Positions 17,651-25,562 of a stretch of DNA of 64,000 bases are shown here, piece by piece. The position numbers were made by a program, and so were the translations under genes. A model generated the notes under the pieces. It made no database searches. It was given only the letters and a program-made list of their open reading frames with translations, and was not told the origin of the DNA. Source of the stretch: Phormidium sp. FACHB-1136 (lineage in GTDB: Bacteria; Cyanobacteriota; Cyanobacteriia; Phormidesmidales; Phormidesmidaceae); NCBI RefSeq assembly GCF_014697375.1, contig NZ_JACJRS010000023.1, forward strand, positions 1 to 64,000. Reading direction: 5' to 3'. Positions within the stretch are counted from its first letter, which is position 1. Each line of letters opens with the position of its first letter.

Positions 17651-19981
17651 CTAAAAGCGTTCCCAGGACGGCTGAATGCCGCGCTGCATCAGCAAACTTT
17701 CTTGGATTTGCTGAATTTGCTGGCTCACCTGGGGATCCCGAATGCCCTGGGTGGCCTGTTGCCGCTGCCATGCCTGGAGTTGATCGATGGCGGCTAGGGG
17801 TTTGCCCTGGGCTGCATTGAGAGCCGCTAGGGAGGTGCGGGCGGTGCCGTTGTCGCCATCTAGGGCTAGAGCCTGTTGGTAGAGCCGTTCGGCTTGGTCG
17901 AAGTTGCCCACCTGAAACTCCAAACCTGCCAAGGCCAGCAGGGCATCGGGGTGATTGGGGTGGCGCTGAAGCACGGTCAGGTAGCTCTGGCGGGCGAGGT
18001 CGTAGTTTCCGGTTTGCTGGGCCACCTCCCCCAGCACAAAGTACCAATCGAGGACGGCAGGATTCGCCGCCACCAGTTGACTAGCCTGGGCTTCGGCCTG
18101 GGTGGGGTTGGTTTCGGCCAGCACCTGCAAGGCTCGGAGTTGGAGTTGGGGGTTGCCCGCATCGATGGCCAGCAGGGTTTGATACACCCCGGCCCGCGAG
18201 GCGCTGGGGGGCAGGGCGGTTACCAGGGTAATCAGTTCCTGGGGCGGCGTGGTGTTGGCATACTGTTGCAGCCCTTGGTTGAGTACGGCCTCGGCCTGGG
18301 CTTCGGTGATCAGCCCCGCCTGGTAGGCCAGGGCCGCTCGGCCCAGGGGATAGGCAAAGTTCTGGGGATTGGCCGCGATCAACTGGTCATAGAGGGCGAG
18401 GGCTTCCGGGATGCGACCCTGGGTTTGATACACCGCCGCCAAGCCCTGGGCCGCGCCCGACCGAATCGCCGGGGCCGTGCTGGTGCGGAGCAGTTGTTCG
18501 TAGCGCTGCTGACTTTGGGCCAGGTTACCCTCCCGCCGTTCAATGTCCGCCAGCAGGAGTTGGGTAGTTTCCCCATCCCGGCTACCTGCCGGAGTGGCGG
18601 CATAGGCAGACAGGGCGGATCGAGCCTCGGCCAAACGCCCCTGCTGAATCAAAATTTGGGCGATGCGAAACTGAAGAAAGGCCTCCGTGGCTCCCCCCGA
18701 CACCAGGCTTTGGTACAGGGGCAATAGCTCCGGCGGTGGCGGATCTAGGCGGCTGAGGATTTGCCCCATGGATCGCACCTGCACCGGGTCGGCGGGCAAG
18801 GTGGGAAAGGTATTGCGCACCTGCTGCACCAAGGCATTACGGCTAATTTGCCCGGTTTGGAAGGCCAGAATTTGCTGCTGAAGGGTCAGACTACGATCCT
18901 CCGGTTGCTCCTGGGCCAGTTGGTTCACCAGTTGCAGGGCCAGGGGGCGCTGGTCGGGCAAAGTCCCCAGGGCAAGGCTGGCCTCGCGGCGAATACCGGG
19001 GGTAACATTGGTGGCCGTGGCGAGCACATCGCGGTAGAGGGCGGCGGCCTCCTGGTTATAGCTGGGCTGCTGGCCATAGTCTCCAATGGCGCTCAGGGCA
19101 CGGGCTAGGGTCAGACGGGCATCCCCTCGGCCCCGCAAGGGCTGCACCAGGTCTAAAGCGGCCTGAAACTGGCGATTGGCGGCGTAGTTGCTGGCCAGGG
19201 CACCGCGCAGACGGGCTTGGGCAGGGGTAATCTCGCGGTTGGTGATTGGCCCCAGTTCCCGCTCCAAAAGCTGAATCGCCGCCGAGAGTTGGCCACTTTC
19301 CCGTAGTGCCTGGGCGTAGGCAATGGTCCGATCCCCCTGAATCACGCCCCGGCCCGCCCGGTAGCGATCAAACAGGGCCAGCCCAGTGGCATAGTCGCCG
19401 CTAAAGGTGTGGGCCTCCGCCGCTGGCCCCACAATATTGGGGTCGGCGGTTCTGGGCAACACCAGGGCATAGTCGGCTAGGGACTGGGAGAACAAGCCTT
19501 GGTAGTAGTAGAGTTCGGCTCGTCTGGCCCTAGCCTCTAGGTTGTCGGGGTCAAGCTGAAGCAGCCGAGTGAGCGCCTGAATGCCCAGGGGTTGCCACTG
19601 GGGCCGAAAGGTGCCCAGCAGGCCAATGGTGCTCAGGGCAAGGCGATTATTGGGATCCAGTTCCAGCACACGCTGGTAGGTAGCCAGGGCTTCGGCATCG
19701 CGCCCCGCTCGCCGATAGGCAATCCCCAGTCCTACCAACGCATCCACATCATTGGGGTTGGCCTGCACCGCCTGTTGGAAGACCGTTACCGCCTCCCCCA
19801 CCCGGTTCTCCAAGAGTAGGCTATAGCCCCGGCTGACATTCGCCGATTGGGCGAGGGCCGGAGCACTACCCAGCAACCCCAAAGCGGGCGGCAGGGCTAG
19901 GCTTCCTGTGGCCAAGGCCAGGGCTAGCCCTAGGCTAAATACGGCCCTCCGTTGTCCTTGGCTGCGTCGCGTCATAGTCAT
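17651..19981 (-). CDS. BcsC-like TPR scaffold lacking the beta-barrel
   Basis: A 776-residue exported TPR protein (from ATG 19981). A Sec signal with Ala-Leu-Ala-Gln cleavage site occupies residues 1-45. The remainder is tetratricopeptide repeats from end to end, with canonical units such as Asn-Pro-Asn-Asp-Val-Asp-Ala-Leu-Val-Gly-Leu-Gly and Leu-Asp-Pro-Asn-Asn. E. coli BcsC has such a TPR region in the periplasm followed by an outer-membrane barrel of about 350 residues. Here the protein ends after the TPRs, while the preceding gene encodes a separate barrel-like protein. The two together plausibly replace BcsC. The open frame extends 16 codons upstream, overlapping the end of the preceding gene; the internal ATG is preferred because it begins the signal peptide. 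Confidence 0.85.
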   Translation of the reverse strand: MTMTRRSQGQRRAVFSLGLALALATGSLALPPALGLLGSAPALAQSANVSRGYSLLLENRVGEAVTVFQQAVQANPNDVDALVGLGIAYRRAGRDAEALATYQRVLELDPNNRLALSTIGLLGTFRPQWQPLGIQALTRLLQLDPDNLEARARRAELYYYQGLFSQSLADYALVLPRTADPNIVGPAAEAHTFSGDYATGLALFDRYRAGRGVIQGDRTIAYAQALRESGQLSAAIQLLERELGPITNREITPAQARLRGALASNYAANRQFQAALDLVQPLRGRGDARLTLARALSAIGDYGQQPSYNQEAAALYRDVLATATNVTPGIRREASLALGTLPDQRPLALQLVNQLAQEQPEDRSLTLQQQILAFQTGQISRNALVQQVRNTFPTLPADPVQVRSMGQILSRLDPPPPELLPLYQSLVSGGATEAFLQFRIAQILIQQGRLAEARSALSAYAATPAGSRDGETTQLLLADIERREGNLAQSQQRYEQLLRTSTAPAIRSGAAQGLAAVYQTQGRIPEALALYDQLIAANPQNFAYPLGRAALAYQAGLITEAQAEAVLNQGLQQYANTTPPQELITLVTALPPSASRAGVYQTLLAIDAGNPQLQLRALQVLAETNPTQAEAQASQLVAANPAVLDWYFVLGEVAQQTGNYDLARQSYLTVLQRHPNHPDALLALAGLEFQVGNFDQAERLYQQALALDGDNGTARTSLAALNAAQGKPLAAIDQLQAWQRQQATQGIRDPQVSQQIQQIQESLLMQRGIQPSWERF

Positions 19982-19991
19982 CACCAATATC

Positions 19992-22229
19992 TCACCGAAG
20001 GGTTGGGTTGGGGAGTAGATCGATGTCACTGCGGATGCGGAAGCCCGCGAAGGACTCCTGAAGTTGGTTGCGCTGTTGGAAGGTGAAGCCTACCCGTACA
20101 TTGGGCAGGGCCACAAAGTCGTAGAACACCTCCAACACATCGGGCGTCCGGTCATCCACCGAGGCGGTGGGCAAATTGCGCCCGTAGGCCAACCCGATGC
20201 GATCCTCATCCATAAACACATCAAAGGCAGTCAGGCCAACACTGTAGTTCTCCCCTAGGGATCCGCTGCTGCTGTTCAGCCGTCCGTAGCGACCAAAGAG
20301 GCCAATATTCGCCTGGGGCAAAAACCATTCGGCGTTGAGACCGTAAGCCGCCAACCGATCCCCGGTGCCCCGGAAGTCTGTATCCTGGCCCGTTAAGAAA
20401 CTACCGCGCAAAATCAAGTCTCCTGTCCGTAGGCCCACTTCCCCCGCAAAGCCGTCTAGGGCAAAGTTGGTGAGATCCGCTGCCGAGGAAAAGGCTGAGG
20501 CGCTGAGGATCAGGTTGTCATTCAGCGACCACTGCACCAGACCACCAGGGTGCGAGGCCGTGGCGTTGGCCGCCGCAATCAGGGCTGGATTGGTGTGGAA
20601 GGTGGCGTTAAAGAAATCTCGCCCCACATCCTTCGCGAAGCTGTTGCGATCAAAGTAGGAGGTCATATCCAATTGCCCCAACCGAAAGCGCAGTCCGGGG
20701 GCTCCCGACACCGAGGTCGCCACATAGAGTTCGGTAAGCTGTACCCCGTCGCGGTTGGTTAAATCTGGGCCAGTCGCCAAATCTAACGCCCCGCCCACCA
20801 AAAGGTTGGGGGTTAAAAAGGTATCCCCCGACAGTCGGGCACGGGCCGAAGATTGATCCCCTTGCAGCACATACAGCCCCTGCAAACTGAGGCTGGTCTC
20901 GGTAATCGGTTGGTTCAAATCCTCTAGGGGTGGGGCGACCGCCACGGCGGGGCTAGTGAGCGACGGGGCCGGACTGTTAAAGGGATCCGGGCTGCTGAAG
21001 GGCGTGGTGACCGAAGGCGCGGTGCTTGCCCCTGGGAATGGAGGGCTCTGGGCGGTGGTCATTCCTCCCCCAGGCACAGCGGGGATTGAGGAACTCGGCG
21101 GTAACAACGGCGTGGGATTCCCTGAACTGGGCAACCTGGGTAGGGAGGGAACCGCCAGCGGCGCTGAGGTCGGTGGTGGCTCAACTTGAGCGTAGGGCTG
21201 CACCACCATCCCAGGGGGCATGGCTCCGCCTACACCGTAGGGCATCCCCGCCGTACCATAGGCGTAGGGGTTGGGCGGCATACCGTAGCCCCCCGGCATA
21301 GGCATCCCCGGCATAGGCATCCCCGGCATGACCCCGTAGGGCACGGGTACATAGCCCACCATGCCGGGAGGAACAGACCCAGGCGGTGGGGCCATGTTAC
21401 CTGGGGTCGGCACCATCGGAGCCCCGTAGGGAACCCAAACCATCATCCACATGCCTGCTCCCGTAGGCATTCCGGGCATTCCGGGTGCTACGGCCATTCC
21501 AGGCATTCCAGGCATTCCAGGCACCATGGTGCCTCCGCCCCCCTGCGTCATTGCCCACGGGATAGGTGCCCCCCCTACAGATCCACCCATGGAAGGGATC
21601 GGTGCGTTGGTTTGGGGGACACCCACGGGATAGGCAGGCCATGGGCTAGCCGGAATAGCAACTAAGGCTCCGGTGGGGTAGCCTACTGGGGTATTGGGTG
21701 GGGGATGGGGTAAAGCACTGGCCTGTCCCATGGCGGCACTCCCTACTGACGCATCCCAGCCCACTGGGGTGCCGGAATGCGGCTGGGACAACGTGGGCAC
21801 ATGTTGGGCCACAAGGGCAGGGTCGATGCCACTAACGACGGTATCCCAAGGGACAGCTTCAGCGGGAACGACTTCAACGGGAACGACTGCGGCAGGGGCT
21901 ACACCAGGGGGAGGCGATGGGTCTGGAACCGATGCCCAATTAACAACCGCCTCAGGGGCCAGGGCCAGGGCTGTATCGGGGGGCTGTGTACCAAGTCGCT
22001 GATTGTGTTCCGAGCCCTCAACGTTAGGCACCCCGTTAGGAACGGCTTCCCCGACGGCCTGATCCTCAGCCCCGTGAGCCTGGGTAGCGGTGATCGCTGC
22101 CCCCTCTGGGCTAGGAGTCGCTTCCTCGGCATAGGCCACACCAACACCGCTGGTGACGAGCAACCACAGGGCAATCCATCCTGTGAGGTGGGGATAAAAG
22201 ATGTAAGAGTATCTACGGCTTGGGGGCAT
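19992..22229 (-). CDS. Outer-membrane porin-like protein with long Pro/Gly/Met linker
   Basis: This is the first gene of the cellulose operon. From ATG 22229 (745 residues) it has a signal peptide ending near Ala-Tyr-Ala-Glu-Glu, then about 400 residues of Pro/Ala/Val/Gly/Met-rich low-complexity sequence. Within it is a central run of Pro-Gly-Met repeats (encoded about 21290-21530) and a methionine/tyrosine-rich block. The C-terminal about 290 residues have alternating amphipathic strands ending in an aromatic-poor terminus, resembling the OprB/carbohydrate porin barrels of cyanobacteria. I infer it is the export channel for cellulose, the missing half of BcsC. The start is ambiguous because an 18-bp tandem duplication repeats the ATG (22247 and 22229). 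Confidence 0.7.
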   Translation of the reverse strand: MPPSRRYSYIFYPHLTGWIALWLLVTSGVGVAYAEEATPSPEGAAITATQAHGAEDQAVGEAVPNGVPNVEGSEHNQRLGTQPPDTALALAPEAVVNWASVPDPSPPPGVAPAAVVPVEVVPAEAVPWDTVVSGIDPALVAQHVPTLSQPHSGTPVGWDASVGSAAMGQASALPHPPPNTPVGYPTGALVAIPASPWPAYPVGVPQTNAPIPSMGGSVGGAPIPWAMTQGGGGTMVPGMPGMPGMAVAPGMPGMPTGAGMWMMVWVPYGAPMVPTPGNMAPPPGSVPPGMVGYVPVPYGVMPGMPMPGMPMPGGYGMPPNPYAYGTAGMPYGVGGAMPPGMVVQPYAQVEPPPTSAPLAVPSLPRLPSSGNPTPLLPPSSSIPAVPGGGMTTAQSPPFPGASTAPSVTTPFSSPDPFNSPAPSLTSPAVAVAPPLEDLNQPITETSLSLQGLYVLQGDQSSARARLSGDTFLTPNLLVGGALDLATGPDLTNRDGVQLTELYVATSVSGAPGLRFRLGQLDMTSYFDRNSFAKDVGRDFFNATFHTNPALIAAANATASHPGGLVQWSLNDNLILSASAFSSAADLTNFALDGFAGEVGLRTGDLILRGSFLTGQDTDFRGTGDRLAAYGLNAEWFLPQANIGLFGRYGRLNSSSGSLGENYSVGLTAFDVFMDEDRIGLAYGRNLPTASVDDRTPDVLEVFYDFVALPNVRVGFTFQQRNQLQESFAGFRIRSDIDLLPNPTLR

Positions 22230-22254
22230 GATAGCTCTTGGGGGCATGATAGCT
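22219..22254. repeat. 18-bp exact tandem duplication over a start codon
   Basis: The unit cttgggggcatgatagct occurs twice head to tail (22219-22236 and 22237-22254). On the minus strand each copy carries an ATG in the same frame, so the porin-like gene has two equivalent start codons six codons apart. Confidence 0.9.
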
Positions 22255-22406
22255 AATGTCTCCGTATGTCGGGGTCTTGAAAATGCTGACCTCAAAGATG
22301 GCCTTGCCTAAGACGTAGCAGGCTGTTGCCGTTGCTAGGAGATTAACCTCTAAATGACTTAAATGACCAGTCTGCCGTAACGATTCTCGCGACTCTGTAA
22401 TGCGCT

Positions 22407-23156
22407 ATGGAAAAAACACCCTCTATGAAACCGAAGAGAACCCTATTTCAAGTCCTGTTGGCTGTGGTTGTGATGGTGAACACAGCCTGTAGCCTCGTAG
22501 GCTTCACGGCGGCCCCCCCCCCCAGCAGCCTCCTCACCATTGACCAAGTAGCCGAGGGAGGAGCACCTGGTCGCTTCCTACTCTCCGGTAAAGCGGCCCT
22601 ACCAGGAGAAGTTAATCTGACGGTATCTGCGGTGCGCCGCCTCAACTCCGCTGATGGAGTCGAGGGGCAACCACCGCTTTACGGGATTTTAGATCGCAAG
22701 ACCGCTACCCTGGAAGAGGGGCGTTGGCAAGCCACCCTAATGCTGTGGGAACCCAATGCAGAAGGCTACTATCAGGAGCCCTGGCAGCGACCTGAAACCG
22801 CCCTAACGAAGGAAGCAGAGCCGAACCCTACCGTTGATTTCTTAGTCACCGTAGAACCGGAGGAATTTTCTCGGTCGGTGACTCCTGCCATTCCTAATCG
22901 GCTCGAAGCGGCCATCAACGAACTTCTACATTTCACCCCCGACGGGGAACCCTATTTGCGAGTGATCACAACCCAGCCGTTGCCGCTCCCCAACAATGTT
23001 CAGGCTTCTCGCCTGGAGGAGGCCCAACCGCCCAGCTCACCCTGGCAGGGCCGATCTGCCTTAGATGCCACCAATACCGCCATAGAACAAATTTCAGAAC
23101 CTCCATTTTTGCAGGAGGACAACCTACCGATAGCGCAGGATCGCTTGATGCGATAA
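22407..23156 (+). CDS. Hypothetical exported protein or lipoprotein
   Basis: A 249-residue protein not recognised by name. The N-terminus (Lys/Arg followed by about 18 hydrophobic residues ending Asn-Thr-Ala-Cys) looks like a signal peptide with a possible lipidated Cys near residue 28; the -3 Asn is unusual for a lipobox. The following about 130 residues look like a beta-sandwich (alternating strands with Gly-Arg-Phe-Leu-Leu-Ser-Gly-Lys-Ala), and the C-terminal 60 residues are polar and probably disordered. It is divergent from the cellulose operon across about 160 bases, which suggests a related envelope role, but this is only positional. ATG 22425 is an alternative start. Confidence 0.65.
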   Translation: MEKTPSMKPKRTLFQVLLAVVVMVNTACSLVGFTAAPPPSSLLTIDQVAEGGAPGRFLLSGKAALPGEVNLTVSAVRRLNSADGVEGQPPLYGILDRKTATLEEGRWQATLMLWEPNAEGYYQEPWQRPETALTKEAEPNPTVDFLVTVEPEEFSRSVTPAIPNRLEAAINELLHFTPDGEPYLRVITTQPLPLPNNVQASRLEEAQPPSSPWQGRSALDATNTAIEQISEPPFLQEDNLPIAQDRLMR

Positions 23157-23185
23157 ACCTAACAATAAGAATTAGCCCTGATGGT

Positions 23186-23281
23186 CACGGGGTGAGCTTC
23201 GGCGCACCCCGTGGGAAAGCTCCGACCTAGCCTAGGATCTGAGCGCTAGAGCAGTGTCTGCGGCTAGGCCATGATCCTAGG
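23186..23281. terminator. Two hairpins between convergent genes
   Basis: CACGGGGTG (23186-23194) pairs with CACCCCGTG (23205-23213) around a 10-base loop. CCTAGGATC (23231-23239) pairs with GATCCTAGG (23273-23281) around a 33-base loop. They sit between two convergent genes and may stop transcription from both sides, although neither is followed by a good T-run. Confidence 0.5.
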
Positions 23282-23296
23282 CCATGGTTAAGAGGC

Positions 23297-23995
23297 TTAG
23301 GCCGCTATCCGCGTGGAGGAATGGCTACGGAGTTCTTCAACCTGGCGAGAAAGCTGCTGAATTTGGCTCATGAGGCTATCTAGGGGCTCATGGGCTACCG
23401 CTGGGGATCCGCTAGGGCTGCTCTCCACCGCCGCCATGGTAGGGGAGATAACGGCAGATACAACGCTGGGTTTCATGGCGTGGGCCAATTTGGCAGGGCT
23501 GGTCGCAGGCGATTCGATATAATGAATTGGAATGACGGGTTGGTCGTTCACAATTTGAATGTTGCTGCTGGGACTGGGAGCGCTAACAACCGTAGGAGTT
23601 GGCCATGCCGGATCGGCCTGCAAAAACTGGCTGAGATCCTGGGACTTCAGCCGTGCGTCGGAGAACTTAATCCGCTCTAGTTCGGACTGGTGAGCCGCCA
23701 AGCGCTTGGACAAGTCATCCTTGGCTTCGGTGGTGCTGGCCAGTTTTTGCCCTGAATTCCGCCAGCCCAAGAGACCAAACACACCCACACCTACCGCTAG
23801 GCTCACCCCACCAGCAACGGCAAGGTAGGGGGCCGCGAGGTACTGCAATTCTGAGGTAACGATAGGCTTGTTTTGAACTTCAACGTTAACGACATTCGAT
23901 TTCAACGCTGCAAAGGGTAGGGCAGTAGCCGAAAAAATAACCCCAGTGACACAGGCTGATGCAAACAGAGATTGAGCGAAGGATGACTGACTCAT
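23297..23995 (-). CDS. Hypothetical membrane protein with coiled coil
   Basis: Not recognised. The 232-residue protein has hydrophobic segments at about residues 10-30 and 55-78, a short helical coiled-coil-like region at about 85-115 (Lys-Arg-Leu-Ala-Ala-His-Gln-Ser-Glu-Leu), a Pro/Ser/Val-rich disordered region at about 125-200, and a C-terminal helix with heptad leucines (Leu-Met-Ser-Gln-Ile-Gln-Gln-Leu). The first segment could be a signal anchor. It is convergent with the preceding hypothetical gene. Confidence 0.6.
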   Translation of the reverse strand: MSQSSFAQSLFASACVTGVIFSATALPFAALKSNVVNVEVQNKPIVTSELQYLAAPYLAVAGGVSLAVGVGVFGLLGWRNSGQKLASTTEAKDDLSKRLAAHQSELERIKFSDARLKSQDLSQFLQADPAWPTPTVVSAPSPSSNIQIVNDQPVIPIHYIESPATSPAKLAHAMKPSVVSAVISPTMAAVESSPSGSPAVAHEPLDSLMSQIQQLSRQVEELRSHSSTRIAA

Positions 23996-24445
23996 AATTG
24001 AAACCTAAAATCTGAGATCAACGGGTAGGTAGGTCAAAAACCTGAAGCTACAAAGTAATCACCTAAAGTCAAGAGTTAAGGCACTAAACTAATGGGCCAG
24101 AGAATCCATAACCGCGAACTAATGATGAGGCCATGGGAACACGGAGCCGATCCACTGAAGGGAAACACAGGCTTGCCTAGAGCGGAACGTCCGTTGTAGA
24201 TGCCCTTATATGCCAATCTACTGAATGATTTGTAGAAATGTGTAAAAGGACTGTAAGGTCTGTTTTCTCCCCATAAAGGGATATTAAGGATGTTGTCCAG
24301 GGGAAGGTGATAGAAACTGAGCCCCGACAAACAAGCGTAGTTTCACGGATAATGGGCGGATATTGACGGCAAACCTACCCTTCCTGCCCAAAACAGCGGA
24401 TCCACCCTATCCGTGAATCCGCTGATGCCATGGCGTGAAGTGAGG
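23996..24445. other. About 450 bp without a gene, between hypothetical gene and dcd
   Basis: A+T-richer sequence with several stop codons in all frames. One minus-strand frame at 24076-24330 is open but has no recognisable start context or protein-like features. Promoter elements for the gene at 23297-23995 are probably here; none can be assigned with confidence. Confidence 0.35.
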
Positions 24446-24976
24446 TTAGACCTTCGCCAGGGTGACCCGTTCGTCCTGGTCTTGATATTTGCCCCGTCGG
24501 GTTTCGTAACTGACCTGACAGGGCTCGCCCTCAAAGAAGATGAGCTGGACAACCCCTTCCCCGGCATAGATGCGGCAGTCGGCACTGGAGGAGTTGGAAA
24601 ACTCTAGGGTGAGATGCCCCCGCCAGCCCGCTTCGGCGGGCGTAAGATTGGCTATTATGCCGCAACGCGCATAAGTAGACTTACCTATACAGATCACACT
24701 GATATTGTCGGGGACAGCGATTCTTTCCAGGGCCACCCCCAGGCCGTAGGAGTGGGCGGGCAGGATGAAGTAGTCGCCCTGGTCGTCGGATTTGAGTTCC
24801 GTGGGTTCGAGATTGGCGGGGCTGAAGTTCTTGGGATCGACCACGGTGCCGGGAATGTGGCGAAAAATACGAAATTCCGCCGGAGATAGACGAATGTCGT
24901 AACCGTAGGAGGAGAGGCCATAGCTAATCACCGGATGCAACCCCGGCACCCCCTCCCGTCCAACGTGGCGCACCAA
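24446..24976 (-). CDS. dcd: dCTP deaminase, N-terminally shortened at island boundary
   Basis: This enzyme deaminates dCTP to dUTP for dTMP synthesis. The Dcd core is intact: Ser-Tyr-Gly-Leu-Ser-Ser-Tyr-Gly-Tyr-Asp, Gly-Lys-Ser-Thr-Tyr-Ala-Arg-Cys-Gly, and Gly-Trp-Arg-Gly-His-Leu-Thr-Leu-Glu-Phe-Ser-Asn with the catalytic Glu, ending in the usual Val-Thr-Leu-Ala-Lys-Val. The beginning is abnormal. Family members start about 15-20 residues earlier with a Lys-Asn-Asp-x-Trp-Ile helix. Here the in-frame codons upstream (Thr-Asp-Ala-Ile-Pro-Phe-Gln-Pro) still recall the family Ile-x-Pro-Phe-x-Pro, but a TAG stop lies 17 codons before and no ATG intervenes. The only starts are TTG 24976 or GTG 24973. 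The break coincides with the A+T-rich island on its 5-prime side. The gene may be damaged, or may be translated from the island transcript. Confidence 0.85.
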   Translation of the reverse strand: MVRHVGREGVPGLHPVISYGLSSYGYDIRLSPAEFRIFRHIPGTVVDPKNFSPANLEPTELKSDDQGDYFILPAHSYGLGVALERIAVPDNISVICIGKSTYARCGIIANLTPAEAGWRGHLTLEFSNSSSADCRIYAGEGVVQLIFFEGEPCQVSYETRRGKYQDQDERVTLAKV

Positions 24977-25024
24977 CCTGGGCTGGAAGGGTATAGCGTC
25001 AGTCCGTAGATTAGTTACTGAGGC

Positions 25025-25462
25025 CTATAACTGCATAGCTCCTGAAAATGCTTTCAGTGCAATTTCCAATTCATCAAAGGCATCTCTTTGTTCTTTGAAA
25101 CGAATCTCAGCAATAATAGTTGGAATCCCTCTTGCAAATCGCGATATAGGTTTCCCTTCCTCATACAGAAGGATGACTGGGATAGCGTAGCACTCAGCAT
25201 AAGCTAGCTCCATGCCTACTCCAAAGGAAGGAATGCCGAGGTAAGCAATAATCAAATCTGATTGCTTTACTTGCGTCTTGTCAATCTCGAATACCCTCTT
25301 GGGGTCAAGATCCTGATTGAAGATAGGATCAGAAACAGTGTGAGGTATGTAGGGATTCAACTGAAGATGCCTACATAATGTTCCAATATCCTCATAGAAT
25401 TTTTTAACTTGATCAGGCTCCTTAATCCCCGTGAGCGCCCCTGACAAATAAACCTTAGACAT
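25025..25462 (-). CDS. Nucleoside 2-deoxyribosyltransferase / dNMP N-glycosidase-like protein
   Basis: A 145-residue protein of the nucleoside 2-deoxyribosyltransferase superfamily, which also contains the DNPH1/RCL hydrolases that cleave the N-glycosidic bond of deoxynucleoside monophosphates. The first strand Val-Tyr-Leu-Ser-Gly-Ala-Leu-Thr-Gly is the sugar-phosphate loop. Ser-Asp-Leu-Ile-Ile-Ala-Tyr is the substrate Asp strand. Ser-Phe-Gly-Val-Gly-Met-Glu-Leu-Ala-Tyr-Ala carries the nucleophilic Glu. AGGAG precedes the ATG. It is the last gene of an A+T-rich four-gene set and lies directly before dcd. Whether it transfers or hydrolyses cannot be told from sequence; context with dCMP deaminase and a ThyA-like protein favours deoxypyrimidine monophosphates as substrate (inference). 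Confidence 0.8.
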   Translation of the reverse strand: MSKVYLSGALTGIKEPDQVKKFYEDIGTLCRHLQLNPYIPHTVSDPIFNQDLDPKRVFEIDKTQVKQSDLIIAYLGIPSFGVGMELAYAECYAIPVILLYEEGKPISRFARGIPTIIAEIRFKEQRDAFDELEIALKAFSGAMQL

Positions 25463-25481
25463 ATCAAAGCTCCTAATATTC

Positions 25482-25559
25482 TTAGGTTATGCAGTGAATT
25501 CGATCTTCATTTTCAACTTTCATTACAGAATCCACAATATCCATAATGTTAGCGCCCAT
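25482..25559 (-). CDS. Possible 25-residue microprotein
   Basis: An ATG starts three bases after the stop of the 414-residue gene and opens a 25-codon frame ending TAA within the 100-base gap before the deoxyribosyltransferase-like gene. The peptide is acidic (Met-Asp-Ile-Val-Asp-Ser-Val-Met-Lys-Val-Glu). Close coupling to the preceding stop would allow reinitiation. It may equally be chance or a remnant. Confidence 0.2.
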   Translation of the reverse strand: MGANIMDIVDSVMKVENEDRIHCIT

Positions 25560-25562
25560 ATA

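Noticed and set aside
21186-21665. Plus-strand frame rich in His/Arg/Gly repeats
   Set aside because: It is the complement of the Pro-Gly-Met repeat region of the porin-like gene; periodicity is inherited from the real gene.
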